Shown: positions 16,822 through 25,388 of the stretch, one piece after another | Layout of the letters: the number at the start of each line of letters is the position of its first letter | Position numbering within the stretch: position 1 is the first letter of the stretch | Program-made: the position numbers and the translations under genes | NCBI RefSeq assembly: GCF_011045195.1 | Contig: NZ_CP049199.1 | Span: 4,323,501 to 4,387,500, forward strand | DNA from: Caulobacter soli | GTDB lineage: Bacteria > Pseudomonadota > Alphaproteobacteria > Caulobacterales > Caulobacteraceae | Length of the DNA stretch: 64,000 nucleotides | Direction of reading: 5' to 3' | Notes under the pieces: generated by a model | The model's database searches: none | What the model saw: the letters and a program-made list of their open reading frames with translations, nothing else | Told to the model about the DNA's origin: nothing

Positions 16822-17850
16822 TCACTCTCCCGGCGTCGTCACCGTGAACCCCTTGGCCCGCAGCTGCTCCAACACTCCACCCTCGGCCAACAGCGACCGC
16901 AGCTCGATCACCGCCACCGCCTTGCCGGGCGTCTTCAGCGCCGCCGTGATCGCCTTGACCGCATCGGCCTGCCCGTCGCGCAGCTGACCGGCGATGGCCG
17001 GGGTCGAGGCCAGGCAGCGCTGGAAGCCGCGGTCGGCCGAGACCACCTCGCGCACCTCGCCGCGCGCCCAGCGCTCGGCCGTGACCTTGATCCCGCCCTG
17101 GCCGCTCTCGGCCTGGCGCAAGCCCGCGTCCAGGCACAGCTCCTGCAGCGGCTGGGGCGCGGTGGCCAGACTCTTGACCGCCCCGACCAGACTGTAGCCC
17201 GGCAGGTCCTCGATGCGCGGCCGCTTCTCAAGATCCTTGCCCTTCGCGATCTCGCGGATCCTGCTGGTCACCCCGCCCACGCTGATGGTGACGTCGCCGC
17301 CCTCCCCCGCGTTGGCCACCAGGAAGCCGGCGAAGGCCGGCTTGATCTCGTCCATGCTGTCGGGCTTTTCCTTCATCACCGCCAGCCGCGCCTCCAGCCG
17401 CGCGCGCAGGTCCGGCGGCAGGGTCTGACGCATCGGCTTGTCGCTGATGAACAACCGCTTGCCGCCCACCGCCAGTCCGACGACGCGCACCACGCTGACC
17501 TCGGCCTCCTGGCCCATGATCAGCACGTTGGCGCCGTCCACCCGCCGCCTGAACACCGAGTCGTCGACCTTCAGGTCGGTGGGAACCATGCTCGGCACGC
17601 CCAGCACATAGACCGTGGTGTCGGCGTCGCTGACCTTCCACCAGGCCGGGCCCGGCAGGCGGGCGTTGACCACCAGTTCCTCGACCAGATTGGCCTCGGG
17701 ATCGACCTTGCGCAGATCGATCGGCCCGGAAGCGTCGACGGCCTGCTGGGCCAGGGCGGTCGAGCCGAAGAACATCAAGCCCAGCGCTGTCATCCCGGCC
17801 GCCGCGCAGCGGCGATGACAAGGATGGGGAGCGAAACGAACGCGCGTCAC
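16822..17850 (-). CDS. TraB/GumN-like protein, paralogue 2, lacking the catalytic His
   Basis: A 342-residue exported protein, clearly homologous to the one downstream: PGPAWWKVSDADTTVYVLG, a conserved Cys pair, and GKAVAVIELRSLLAEGGVLEQLRAKGF at the end. The expected Gly-x-x-His reads GVPS, so the catalytic His is absent here too. I prefer the GTG at 17850, behind GGAGAAG, giving a basic n-region and the hydrophobic stretch AAAGMTALGLMFFGSTALA; ATG 17793 is the alternative. The two genes look like a tandem duplication. It is divergent from mutL, whose start is about 140 bp away. Confidence 0.78.
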   Translation of the reverse strand: MTRVRFAPHPCHRRCAAAGMTALGLMFFGSTALAQQAVDASGPIDLRKVDPEANLVEELVVNARLPGPAWWKVSDADTTVYVLGVPSMVPTDLKVDDSVFRRRVDGANVLIMGQEAEVSVVRVVGLAVGGKRLFISDKPMRQTLPPDLRARLEARLAVMKEKPDSMDEIKPAFAGFLVANAGEGGDVTISVGGVTSRIREIAKGKDLEKRPRIEDLPGYSLVGAVKSLATAPQPLQELCLDAGLRQAESGQGGIKVTAERWARGEVREVVSADRGFQRCLASTPAIAGQLRDGQADAVKAITAALKTPGKAVAVIELRSLLAEGGVLEQLRAKGFTVTTPGE

Positions 17851-17990
17851 TATCTGTGCTTCTCCAGCCCGTGGCGGAATCGATCTAGGATGATTGGTCT
17901 TCCACACTTGGAAGGGCCCAAGCCGGGCCGGTCAAATTACCATGCCGCAATGCGGGTCCTTTCCCGGTCCGCGCCCGAAAGTCCGCCACG

Positions 17991-19946
17991 ATGCCCATCC
18001 GCCGCCTGCCGCCCGAGACCGTCAACCGCATCGCCGCCGGCGAGGTCGTGGAGCGTCCCGCCAGCGCTATCAAGGAGCTGGTCGACAACGCCATCGACGC
18101 CGGCGCCACGCGGATCGAGGTCGAGGCCCACGGCGGCGGCCTGACCCGCATCCTGGTGGCCGACGACGGTTGCGGCCTCTCGGCCGAGGAGCTGCCGGTG
18201 GCCATCGAGCGCCACGCCACCTCCAAGCTGGCCCCCGACGCCGACGGCCTGTGGGACCTGTTGCGCATCCACACCATGGGCTTCCGGGGCGAGGCCCTGC
18301 CGTCGATCGGCTCGGTCGCCCGCCTGTCGATCGCCTCGCGCGCCAAGGGCCAGGGCGACGCCTGGTCGATCCTGGTCGAGGGCGGCAGCGTCGGCGATGT
18401 GGCCCCCGCCGCCTTCGCCGGCGACCACGGGGCGCGGATCGAGGTGCGCGACCTGTTCTACGCCACCCCCGCCCGGCTGAAGTTCATGAAGTCCGAGCGC
18501 GCCGAGGCCCTGGCGATCACCGAGGAGATCAAGCGCCAGGCCATGGCCAACGAGAGCGTCGGCTTCTCGCTGGACATCGACGGCCGCCGGGTGATCCGCC
18601 TGCCGCCCGAGCATCCCGGTCCGCAAGGCCGTCTGGCGCGCCTGTCGGCCGTGCTGGGCCGTGACTTCCAGGACAACGCCATCGAGATCGACCAGACCCG
18701 CGACGGCGTGCGCCTGACGGGTTTCGCCGGCCTGCCCACCTACAACCGGGGCAACGCCGCCCACCAGTACCTGTTCGTCAACGGCCGGCCGGTGCGCGAC
18801 CGGCTGCTGCAAGGCGCCCTGCGCGCGGCCTATGCCGACTTTCTCGCGCGCGACCGCCACCCGACCGCCGCCCTCTATATCAGCCTCGACACCGCCGAGG
18901 TCGACGTCAACGTCCACCCGGCCAAGGCCGAGGTGCGGTTCCGCGACCCGGCCCTGGTGCGCGGCCTGATCGTCGGGGCCCTGCGCCACGCCCTGGCCGG
19001 GGCCGGCCACCGCGCCTCGACCACCACGGCCGCGTCGGCGCTGGACGCCATCCGGGCCCAGACCATGGTCCCGCCAGGCTCCTTCCCGGCGGGGGGCCAG
19101 GGCGGAGGCTATTCCCACTACCGGCCGGGCCCCTCGGCCGCCGGCTTCTCGGCCTGGCAGGACGGCGGCTGGACGCGGCCTTCGCCCCAGGTGCTGCCGG
19201 GCCTCTCGGACGTCTCGGCGCGGGTCGAGCCGGGTTCCTCCGACGGCGACTACGGCGTGGCCGAGGCCGTGCGCGAGGCGGCGTTCGGCGAGTACGACGC
19301 GCCGCCGACCATCGCCTACCCCGGCGGCTTCAGCGAAGGCCCCGCCCCGGTCTTCGACCCCGTCGATTTCCCGCTGGGCGCGGCCCGGGCCCAGGTGCAC
19401 GAGACCTATATCGTCGCCCAGACCCGCGACGGCGTGGTCATCGTCGACCAGCACGCCGCCCACGAGCGCCTGGTCTATGAGCGGATGAAGGGCGAGATGG
19501 CGGCCGGCGGCGTCGCCCGCCAAGCCCTGCTGCTGCCCGAGGTGGTCGAGCTGGACCCCGCCGAGGCCGAGCGCGTCGTCGCCCGCTCAGAGGAGCTGGC
19601 GGCCCTGGGCCTGGTCCTGGAAAGCTTCGGCCCCGGCGCGGTCCTGGTCCGCGAGACCCCCGCCCTGCTGGGCAAGACCGACGCCGCGGGCCTGGTCCGC
19701 GACATCGCCGACGACCTGGCCGAGAACGGCCAGGCCCTGGCCCTGAAGGAGCGCCTGGAAGAGGTCTGCTCCACCATGGCCTGCCACGGCAGCGTGCGGG
19801 CGGGGCGCCGGCTCAATGGGGCGGAGATGAACGCCCTGCTGCGAGAGATGGAGGCGACGCCGCATTCGGGCCAGTGCAACCACGGGCGGCCGACTTATGT
19901 GGAACTAAAGCTGGCGGATATCGAGAGGCTGTTTGGGAGGCGGTAG
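17991..19946 (+). CDS. mutL: DNA mismatch repair protein MutL with endonuclease motif
   Basis: Links MutS mismatch recognition to strand incision. The 651-residue protein has an N-terminal GHKL ATPase ([39 protein letters not shown]) and a transducer domain ([24 protein letters not shown]). After a Ser/Gly-rich linker (about 345-430) comes a C-terminal dimerisation/nuclease domain. Residues 486-497 read [12 protein letters not shown], matching the metal-dependent endonuclease motif DQHA-x2-E-x4-E, and CHGSVRAG and [11 protein letters not shown] complete the site. E. coli MutL lacks this and uses MutH; this organism should nick the strand with MutL itself. Confidence 0.96.
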   Translation: MPIRRLPPETVNRIAAGEVVERPASAIKELVDNAIDAGATRIEVEAHGGGLTRILVADDGCGLSAEELPVAIERHATSKLAPDADGLWDLLRIHTMGFRGEALPSIGSVARLSIASRAKGQGDAWSILVEGGSVGDVAPAAFAGDHGARIEVRDLFYATPARLKFMKSERAEALAITEEIKRQAMANESVGFSLDIDGRRVIRLPPEHPGPQGRLARLSAVLGRDFQDNAIEIDQTRDGVRLTGFAGLPTYNRGNAAHQYLFVNGRPVRDRLLQGALRAAYADFLARDRHPTAALYISLDTAEVDVNVHPAKAEVRFRDPALVRGLIVGALRHALAGAGHRASTTTAASALDAIRAQTMVPPGSFPAGGQGGGYSHYRPGPSAAGFSAWQDGGWTRPSPQVLPGLSDVSARVEPGSSDGDYGVAEAVREAAFGEYDAPPTIAYPGGFSEGPAPVFDPVDFPLGAARAQVHETYIVAQTRDGVVIVDQHAAHERLVYERMKGEMAAGGVARQALLLPEVVELDPAEAERVVARSEELAALGLVLESFGPGAVLVRETPALLGKTDAAGLVRDIADDLAENGQALALKERLEEVCSTMACHGSVRAGRRLNGAEMNALLREMEATPHSGQCNHGRPTYVELKLADIERLFGRR

Positions 19947-20203
19947 GGGAAGTCGCGTCCGCACCGTCTAGCCTTTCAAGCGACGCGCCTGAATTTTGCA
20001 GACGACTGCGCAGCCCGTCCAGACGAGGTCTTTCAGGGGCGTTGACAGTCGCGGCTAGTGGCGAAGCATCCCGAGCAAGCCTGTGAGGAAGCCCTTCCCT
20101 GATCCCATGACCAATGGTCTCCTCAGTCTTCGAGATTCGTGCGGCCCCGCCGTCGTGACGACAGTGTCAGCGTACCTGCAACCGTCCTTCGTTGGAGCAC
20201 AGC

Positions 20204-20836
20204 ATGAACATCGCCGCCGCCCCCGCCGTCATCAAAGCTATCTGGCACGGCCTCAGTCAGGCCGAGCCGGTCCGAACCTACCCACAGAAGATTCAGGCCT
20301 GGTCCGAAGAGATCGCCGCCGCAGGCTGGGCCTATAGCTGGGACATCCAAGATCTTCCGACTTTTATGGATGGGCGGCTCGATTTGATCAGTGACGTTAA
20401 GTTCAAAGATCTGGCGCAGATTCTGGGCCTACCGGTCCGCTACGTGCACAAGAAACCCGACAGAGGTGCCGAGGCATCGACTGGCTTTCCGGCAATGGCT
20501 GCCGCCGACTTTGCCGTCATCCTCATTACCCTCGAGCGGATCGGGTTCATGATGGACCCTGGTCCGCTCGTGCGGCTACTCCGTCCCGGCCTAGTGGCGC
20601 GTTCGCACCTTACGGCCCAAGAGCTGCAAGTGATGGACTATGAGGCGTACCGGCATCGGATGGCACCTGTATTTCTGCACCATACGCCCAATCGGCCTTT
20701 CAACGGCCTGCGCGAAACGGCGATCAAAACGACCGGTGGTTATCGTGCCAGGCTTCATGCCGACAATGATGGCGAACCTCTCAGCCTAACCGTCAAGGCA
20801 CCAAAGTTCCGCCGCGCTAAGGAGAGCATTTTCTAG
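20204..20836 (+). CDS. Hypothetical protein, probably acquired
   Basis: A 210-residue protein with no signal peptide, membrane segment or motif I recognise. The ATG at 20204 follows TTGGAGCACAGC. Base and codon use differ from the neighbours: A/T-ending codons (GAT, CTT, ACT, TTT, ATT) are common, whereas flanking genes use G/C almost exclusively. A 250-bp intergenic stretch without other features precedes it and a half repeat element follows. The protein contains a mixed-charge core and a basic C-terminus (KAPKFRRAKESIF). Likely a single-gene acquisition; function unknown. Confidence 0.6.
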   Translation: MNIAAAPAVIKAIWHGLSQAEPVRTYPQKIQAWSEEIAAAGWAYSWDIQDLPTFMDGRLDLISDVKFKDLAQILGLPVRYVHKKPDRGAEASTGFPAMAAADFAVILITLERIGFMMDPGPLVRLLRPGLVARSHLTAQELQVMDYEAYRHRMAPVFLHHTPNRPFNGLRETAIKTTGGYRARLHADNDGEPLSLTVKAPKFRRAKESIF

Positions 20837-20904
20837 GCGCCTGGATTCCTGTGCCGAAGGTCGCGTTTCAGAACTGCTCTCAGAGTCCACTTCTATCGTT
20901 TGAG

Positions 20905-20965
20905 AGCCCCCTCATCCGACCTGCTTCGCAGGCCACCTTCTCCCGCGAGGGGAGAAGGATCAGGG
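20905..20965. repeat. Half copy of intergenic repeat family A
   Basis: Contains CCGACCTGCTTCGCAGGCCACC and the hairpin CCTTCTCCCGCGAGGGGAGA, which are the right half of the elements at 5397 and 14151. The left arm is missing. It lies between the hypothetical gene and the end of the ferredoxin gene. Confidence 0.7.
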
Positions 20966-20976
20966 GCGTTATGCGG

Positions 20977-21180
20977 TCAGCTGGAAGCGTCGTCGCTCAC
21001 GGAAATCGCTCGCGCCGGGCACTGGCTTTCCGCCGTGCGCACCAGGTCCTGGAGGTCCGGCGGCACCTCGTCGACCAGCACGGTGGCGTAGCCGTCGTCG
21101 TGCAGTTCGAACACCTCGGGGCAGACCCCGACGCAGATCCCGAAGCCGGCGCACACATCCTGATTGATATGAACCTTCAC
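20977..21180 (-). CDS. Ferredoxin partner of the P450
   Basis: A 67-residue single-cluster ferredoxin beginning with GTG (VKVHINQDVCAGFGIC). Cysteines fall as C-x5-C-x3-C with a distal Cys-Pro (SQCPARAI). P450-linked ferredoxins with three cysteines carry a [3Fe-4S] cluster; the extra Cys in VGVCPEVF could allow [4Fe-4S]. The start codon overlaps the P450 stop (GTGA), so the two are translationally coupled and the protein very likely passes electrons to that P450. No ferredoxin reductase gene is nearby. Confidence 0.85.
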   Translation of the reverse strand: MKVHINQDVCAGFGICVGVCPEVFELHDDGYATVLVDEVPPDLQDLVRTAESQCPARAISVSDDASS

Positions 21181-22493
21181 CGCGAACCAGCCTCCACCGG
21201 ATCGAACTCCAGGGCGATGTGCGTCAGCCCGCGCAGGATGAAAGTCGGCAGATAGCCATAGCGTCGCGCGTCGGCCGGCCCGTGGACCTTTTCGTTGATG
21301 CGGATGTCGCTGGTCCGGTCGAACATGCGGTTGAGGCTGACCACCGCTTCGGCCCGCGCCAGCGGCGCGCCGGGACAGGCATGGCGGCCGGCGCCGAACG
21401 CCACGTGCAGGCGGGCGTTCTTCCGGTCCAGCTCGAAGTCGCCGGGATTTTCGAACTTGCGGGCGTCCCGGTTGGCGGCGCTGTTGGAGATATAGAGGAA
21501 GGCGCCGGCGGGGATCTCGACGCCGCCGACGGTCGACGGCTTCTTCGCCAGGCGGAAGTCGCCTTTCACGGGGCCTTCGATCCGCAGGCATTCCTCGACG
21601 AAATTGGGAATGAGGCCGCGATCCTCGCGAAGGCGCTTCTGGAGATCGGGGCGTTCGCCGATCACCTTGAACGCGTAGCTGAGCAACCGCACCGTGGTTT
21701 CCTGGCCGGCGGCGAACAGATTGGCGGCGATCCGGGCGACGTCCATCGGTTCCGGCACCGCGCCGCCGGGGAAGGTGGCGGCGGCGAGGCCCGTCAGGAT
21801 GTCATCCGTCGGATTGCGCCTGCGATCCTCGATATAGTTCGAGAACTTGTCGTACAGGAAGGTCAGCGGCCCGTGATTGACTTCGCCGTCCGTGCCGCCG
21901 ACCACGGCGCCGCCGCTCTCCCGCTCCACCCGGATCAGGTGCTTGCGGAACTCCGTCCGGTCCTCCGGCGGCACGCCTAGCAGGTCGGAGACGACGAGGA
22001 CGGCGAACGGCTGGGCGAAGGCGTCCATGAACTCGCACTCGCCACGAGCGATGAACGTGTCGATCTGCTCGTCGGCCAGCTTCCACATGAAGTCCTCGTT
22101 TTCCTTGAGGCGCTTCGGGGTGATCAGCGACATCAGCAACGCCCGATGGGCGGTGTGGGTCGGCGGGTCCATCGTGGGCAGCTGATCGCTGAACGGCGTC
22201 TGGTCGCGATAGGCTTCGATCAGTTCGGAAATGTCTTCGTTTTCGTGCCCCGCCAGCGGAATGGGGCACCCCGCGAACGGCCCTGTCGTCGACATGCAGG
22301 AGGAGAAGCGCGCCGGGTCGTTATAGACCTCGAGCGCTTCGTTGTAGCCCGTGACCATGACGATGCCCTGATGGGGCTCGCGCACCACCGGAGACTGCTG
22401 CCTCAGGTAGTCGAAATAGCCGTACGGATCCTCGATGAACCGGTCGCTGCGGAAGAAATCATGCGCTTCAAACTCATTGGGCTTATCGTGCAT
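21177..22493 (-). CDS. Cytochrome P450
   Basis: A soluble 438-residue class I P450. The I-helix has AAGQETT (oxygen activation), the K-helix ExxR is EECLR, and the haem loop FGAGRHACPGAP carries the ligand Cys373. The ATG at 22493 follows AAGGTGGGACC; a longer frame upstream lacks support. The family and substrate cannot be assigned. It forms an operon with the ferredoxin behind it. A perfect 12-bp palindrome and a direct repeat lie about 200 bp upstream. Confidence 0.93.
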   Translation of the reverse strand: MHDKPNEFEAHDFFRSDRFIEDPYGYFDYLRQQSPVVREPHQGIVMVTGYNEALEVYNDPARFSSCMSTTGPFAGCPIPLAGHENEDISELIEAYRDQTPFSDQLPTMDPPTHTAHRALLMSLITPKRLKENEDFMWKLADEQIDTFIARGECEFMDAFAQPFAVLVVSDLLGVPPEDRTEFRKHLIRVERESGGAVVGGTDGEVNHGPLTFLYDKFSNYIEDRRRNPTDDILTGLAAATFPGGAVPEPMDVARIAANLFAAGQETTVRLLSYAFKVIGERPDLQKRLREDRGLIPNFVEECLRIEGPVKGDFRLAKKPSTVGGVEIPAGAFLYISNSAANRDARKFENPGDFELDRKNARLHVAFGAGRHACPGAPLARAEAVVSLNRMFDRTSDIRINEKVHGPADARRYGYLPTFILRGLTHIALEFDPVEAGSR

Positions 22494-22687
22494 GGTCCCA
22501 CCTTCAACGCGTCGCCGGCGAACTCCAGGTTCGCAATCCGCTGAGATTTGGCGCCGCCCATGCGTAAATCCACTGCATATCGGCCAAGCGGCCCGGAACA
22601 CCGCCTTGGCGATGTCCAACCAATCGTGACGCCCATCGGCCCAGCTCCGGCTGGAAGCCGCCGCCGCTGGCGGGCGCCCGGGGTACG

Positions 22688-22732
22688 GCGAGGGTGCGGC
22701 GAGGGTGCGACAAAAAATACTAACCTAGGTTA
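22688..22732. promoter_or_regulatory. Direct repeat and 12-bp palindrome in the P450/urcA intergenic region
   Basis: The 364-bp space between the P450 start (22493) and the UrcA-like start (22858) contains two copies of GCGAGGGTGCG in tandem (22688-22709) and a perfect palindrome TAACCTAGGTTA (22721-22732) just before an AT-rich stretch (CTCATTTATATAGGATC). The palindrome looks like a dimeric repressor site for one or both divergent genes. No regulator gene is adjacent. Confidence 0.45.
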
Positions 22733-22857
22733 TTGAAAGTGGAGATGGTCTCATTTATATAGGATCTCAAGTGAGGCAGCCGGGACCAACCGGCGCTTCG
22801 CGCCAAGGAAACGCAGCCACACGGGTTGAACCCAACCTCGAACTTGGAGCCCCTCCC

Positions 22858-23127
22858 ATGATCCGCACCGCTCTCCTGGCCGCCTCGGCCATCGCCCTGT
22901 TCGCCTCCGCTTCGGCCAACGCCGGCGAAGTCCGCGTCAAGACCTCCGGCAAGGCCCCGGCCGAACTGCGCGCCGACATCGCCAAGGCCGCCTCGCAGGC
23001 CTGCGCCGACGAAGTCCGCGGCACGGCCCTGGCCGGCTACACCTACACCGCCTGCGTCCGCGACGCGGTCGACCGCGCCGCCGCCCAGGCCAACGGCCCG
23101 CAAAAGGTCGCTTCCAGCGCCCTGTAA
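22858..23127 (+). CDS. UrcA family protein
   Basis: An 89-residue exported protein. The signal peptide is MIRTALLAASAIALFASASANA. The mature part (EVRVKTSGKAPAELRADIAKAASQAC...YTACVRDAVDRAAAQAN) has the paired cysteines and short Ala-rich helices of UrcA proteins, small periplasmic proteins of unknown role that are multiplied in Caulobacterales. The ATG at 22858 follows TTGGAGCCCC. It diverges from the P450 operon. Confidence 0.8.
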   Translation: MIRTALLAASAIALFASASANAGEVRVKTSGKAPAELRADIAKAASQACADEVRGTALAGYTYTACVRDAVDRAAAQANGPQKVASSAL

Positions 23128-23209
23128 GCCGACCGTTCCACGGGTCGACTGAGCCGCATCCGCGCGTCGGATGCGGCCTCCAGCCTGTCTCGCCCTGGTC
23201 CTGTCCGCC

Positions 23210-24679
23210 CTAATCGGTCTCGAAAGTCACGGCCACGTCGGAGAACCGGCGCTCGGCCAGGGCCTCGGGCGAGATCCAGAACTGCAGCACGCCGTAGCCG
23301 CAGTCCTTGGCCCAGGCCAGCTCGTCGTTGCACGCGATCTGCAACAGCAACAGGTCGTCCCAGTGGTCGCCGACGGCGCCCTGCACCGACAGGCCGTAGC
23401 CAAACACCTGGTGCTTGGGGAACGAGCTGCGAATCACGGGCAACGACTCGTGGGCCGCCCCCTCGCTCCAGAACCATGGCGCATCGCGCAGGGCCGTGGC
23501 CGGCGGCTGGTCGGCCAGGCCGCAGAGGCCGACGGCCAGGTCCGTCGCCAATTGCTCGCGCGCGTCGAACTCCCGCTCGAACAGGGGCGCCCGCTCCTCC
23601 CCGACCTTCTGGGTCAGCCGCGCCCGGGTCGCCGTCCACCAGGCGCGGAAGGCGGCGTGGCGGTCGGCCGGCGGGGCCTGCCACGGCCGCGCCCGCGCTT
23701 CCGAGATCCAGGCGTCCGCCTCGGCCTCCATCCCCGGCGCGAACACTTGCCGCTGCTCGGCGCTCAGCTTTTTCGCCAACTCGACCAGGCCCCGACAGGC
23801 ATGGGTCACGACGACCCAGGCCGCCGGCCAGGCCGCGTCGTCGCGCGGCCAGGTCCGCGCGTGGGTCGACGGCTTGGGGACCGGCGGCGGCAGGGCCGCG
23901 CGGAACGCCTCCATCTGCAGGGCCTGATAGGCCATCTGGTGCGCGGTCCGGGTGTTCCACAGGGCCACCGCGTCGCCCTGGGTGTCGGCATAGGACGTGA
24001 ACGGCGCGAAGGTCATGGCCTGGCGCAGGTCGCCTCGCGCGCCCTCCTCGTCGCCGTCCAGCCAGGGATAGAGCTGGGCTTCGCGCCAGCCGCCGGCCGG
24101 CATCAGGGTCGCGGGCGCGGCGCGCTCGTCGAAGGCGTCGCCGCGCCCGGGCCGATGCAGCACCGCGCTTTGCGGCTCGCCGACGCCCTCGAAATTGGTG
24201 TGGGAGAAGAACAGCAGGGTTCCGTCCAGCCCTTCGGCCACGGCGGCGACCGGGGCGGGCAGGTCGGCGACGTCGATCTGGCAGAGGAAGGTCAGGGCCT
24301 GGCCGTCCTCGCCCACCGGCCAGGCCTGGTCGGGCGCCAGGCGCGGCAGGCCGCCGAAATAGCTGCGCAGGATGGTTCCCCGCGCGGCCGGCGGCCAGCG
24401 GCGCTGCAGCAGGGCCGCCGGACGACCGTAGGCCAACAGTTCCCGGCGCATCTCGGCGATTTCCTCCGGCGTGGGATCGGGCCGTTCGCGCTCGGCCTTG
24501 GCGGCGTCGCGCAGGGCCGACAGCTCGTCGAGCCTGGCCCTCAGCGCGGCGTTCTCCCGGCGCTTGGCCTTGGCCGCGGCCTCCTCGGCTTCCTGGCGCT
24601 CCAGGGCCGGCTTGCCCACCAGCTGCCAGAACAGCCCCAGCACCAGCAACGCCGGCGCGATGAACATTCCGATATGCAT
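23210..24679 (-). CDS. DUF1963 (YwqG-like) protein with N-terminal membrane anchor
   Basis: A 489-residue protein. Residues 1-20 (MHIGMFIAPALLVLGLFWQL) form a membrane anchor. Residues 25-75 are a charged Ala/Glu/Arg-rich coiled coil. From about residue 110 the protein follows the DUF1963 pattern: SYFGGLPRLAPDQAWP, LTFLCQIDVADLP, GTLLFFSH and, near the end, HQVFGYGLSVQG, WDDLLLLQI and YGVLQFWISPEALAERRFSDV. DUF1963 proteins have no established biochemical role. The start at 24679 places the anchor at the N-terminus; ATG 24667 is an alternative. Confidence 0.82.
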   Translation of the reverse strand: MHIGMFIAPALLVLGLFWQLVGKPALERQEAEEAAAKAKRRENAALRARLDELSALRDAAKAERERPDPTPEEIAEMRRELLAYGRPAALLQRRWPPAARGTILRSYFGGLPRLAPDQAWPVGEDGQALTFLCQIDVADLPAPVAAVAEGLDGTLLFFSHTNFEGVGEPQSAVLHRPGRGDAFDERAAPATLMPAGGWREAQLYPWLDGDEEGARGDLRQAMTFAPFTSYADTQGDAVALWNTRTAHQMAYQALQMEAFRAALPPPVPKPSTHARTWPRDDAAWPAAWVVVTHACRGLVELAKKLSAEQRQVFAPGMEAEADAWISEARARPWQAPPADRHAAFRAWWTATRARLTQKVGEERAPLFEREFDAREQLATDLAVGLCGLADQPPATALRDAPWFWSEGAAHESLPVIRSSFPKHQVFGYGLSVQGAVGDHWDDLLLLQIACNDELAWAKDCGYGVLQFWISPEALAERRFSDVAVTFETD

Positions 24680-24820
24680 CCGACGCCCCCACGACCTCCG
24701 ACAGGGCTTACGAAACCGCCGCCGGCTTGTCCACGCGTCCGCCGATCGCGCTCCCTGCTGACAGAAACCGGGCCGCCGCCGTCTACGTTGTTTCCGGAAC
24801 CCCGTCCCGGAGCACACCCC

Positions 24821-25249
24821 ATGCAACTCCACCGCGGCCGCCTGATCGATCATATCCACCTGCGCACGCACGACCTGCCGGCGATGAAACGGTTCTACAA
24901 GGCCGTGCTCGAGGCCGTCGGCGTGCCCGTCGTCGAGGGCAGCCATCCCGACGGCGGCGACTACTTCTTCGCCGACGAGCTGTGGGTGGATGTCGGCGAG
25001 CCCGGCAGCCACGTGCATCTGGCCTTCCAGGCCTGGGACGAGGCGACGGTCCAGCGCTTCCACGCCGCGGCCCTGGCCAATGGCGGACGCGACAACGGCG
25101 CGCCCGGCCTGCGGCCCTACCACCCCGGCTACTACGCCGCCTTCGCCTACGATCCGGACGGCAACAACATCGAGGCGGTGTTCCACGGCCCGGCCGACAA
25201 GTCGGCCGACAGCGTGGTGATCACCTGGGAGGATGAGGCGGAGGGGTGA
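24821..25249 (+). CDS. VOC (glyoxalase/bleomycin resistance/dioxygenase) family protein
   Basis: A 142-residue two-repeat VOC-fold protein. The first metal ligand is in DHIHLRTHDL (residues 10-19), the central one in GSHVHLAFQA and the last in YDPDGNNIEAVFHG. This matches small VOC proteins of unknown substrate rather than true glyoxalase I. The ATG at 24821 follows CGGAGCACACCCC. It diverges from the DUF1963 gene with about 140 bp between. Confidence 0.85.
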   Translation: MQLHRGRLIDHIHLRTHDLPAMKRFYKAVLEAVGVPVVEGSHPDGGDYFFADELWVDVGEPGSHVHLAFQAWDEATVQRFHAAALANGGRDNGAPGLRPYHPGYYAAFAYDPDGNNIEAVFHGPADKSADSVVITWEDEAEG

Positions 25250-25260
25250 GGCTCTAAAAT

Positions 25261-25388
25261 CCGCTCATCCCGGCGAATGCCGGGACCCAGATGGCATGGC
25301 TTTGAGGCTGACGCCAAAAGCTCTGCGTTTCTCCAATCAACCACCCCGCTACGGGATCGGGGTCCCGGCATTCGCCGGGATGAGCGGC
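25261..25388. repeat. 128-bp dispersed palindromic element (family E, copy 1)
   Basis: The ends CCGCTCATCCCGGCGAATGC and its complement enclose a core with GAGGCTGACGCC and CTCCAATCAACCACCCCGCT. Copies at 43341-43467 and 61524-61650 (inverted) match over the whole length, not only at the arms. It lies at the end of the adenosine deaminase gene, touching its stop region. Confidence 0.88.

Noticed and set aside
22688..22709. Tandem 11-bp repeat as a CRISPR seed
   Set aside because: Only two directly adjoining copies with no spacers; best treated as a simple direct repeat.
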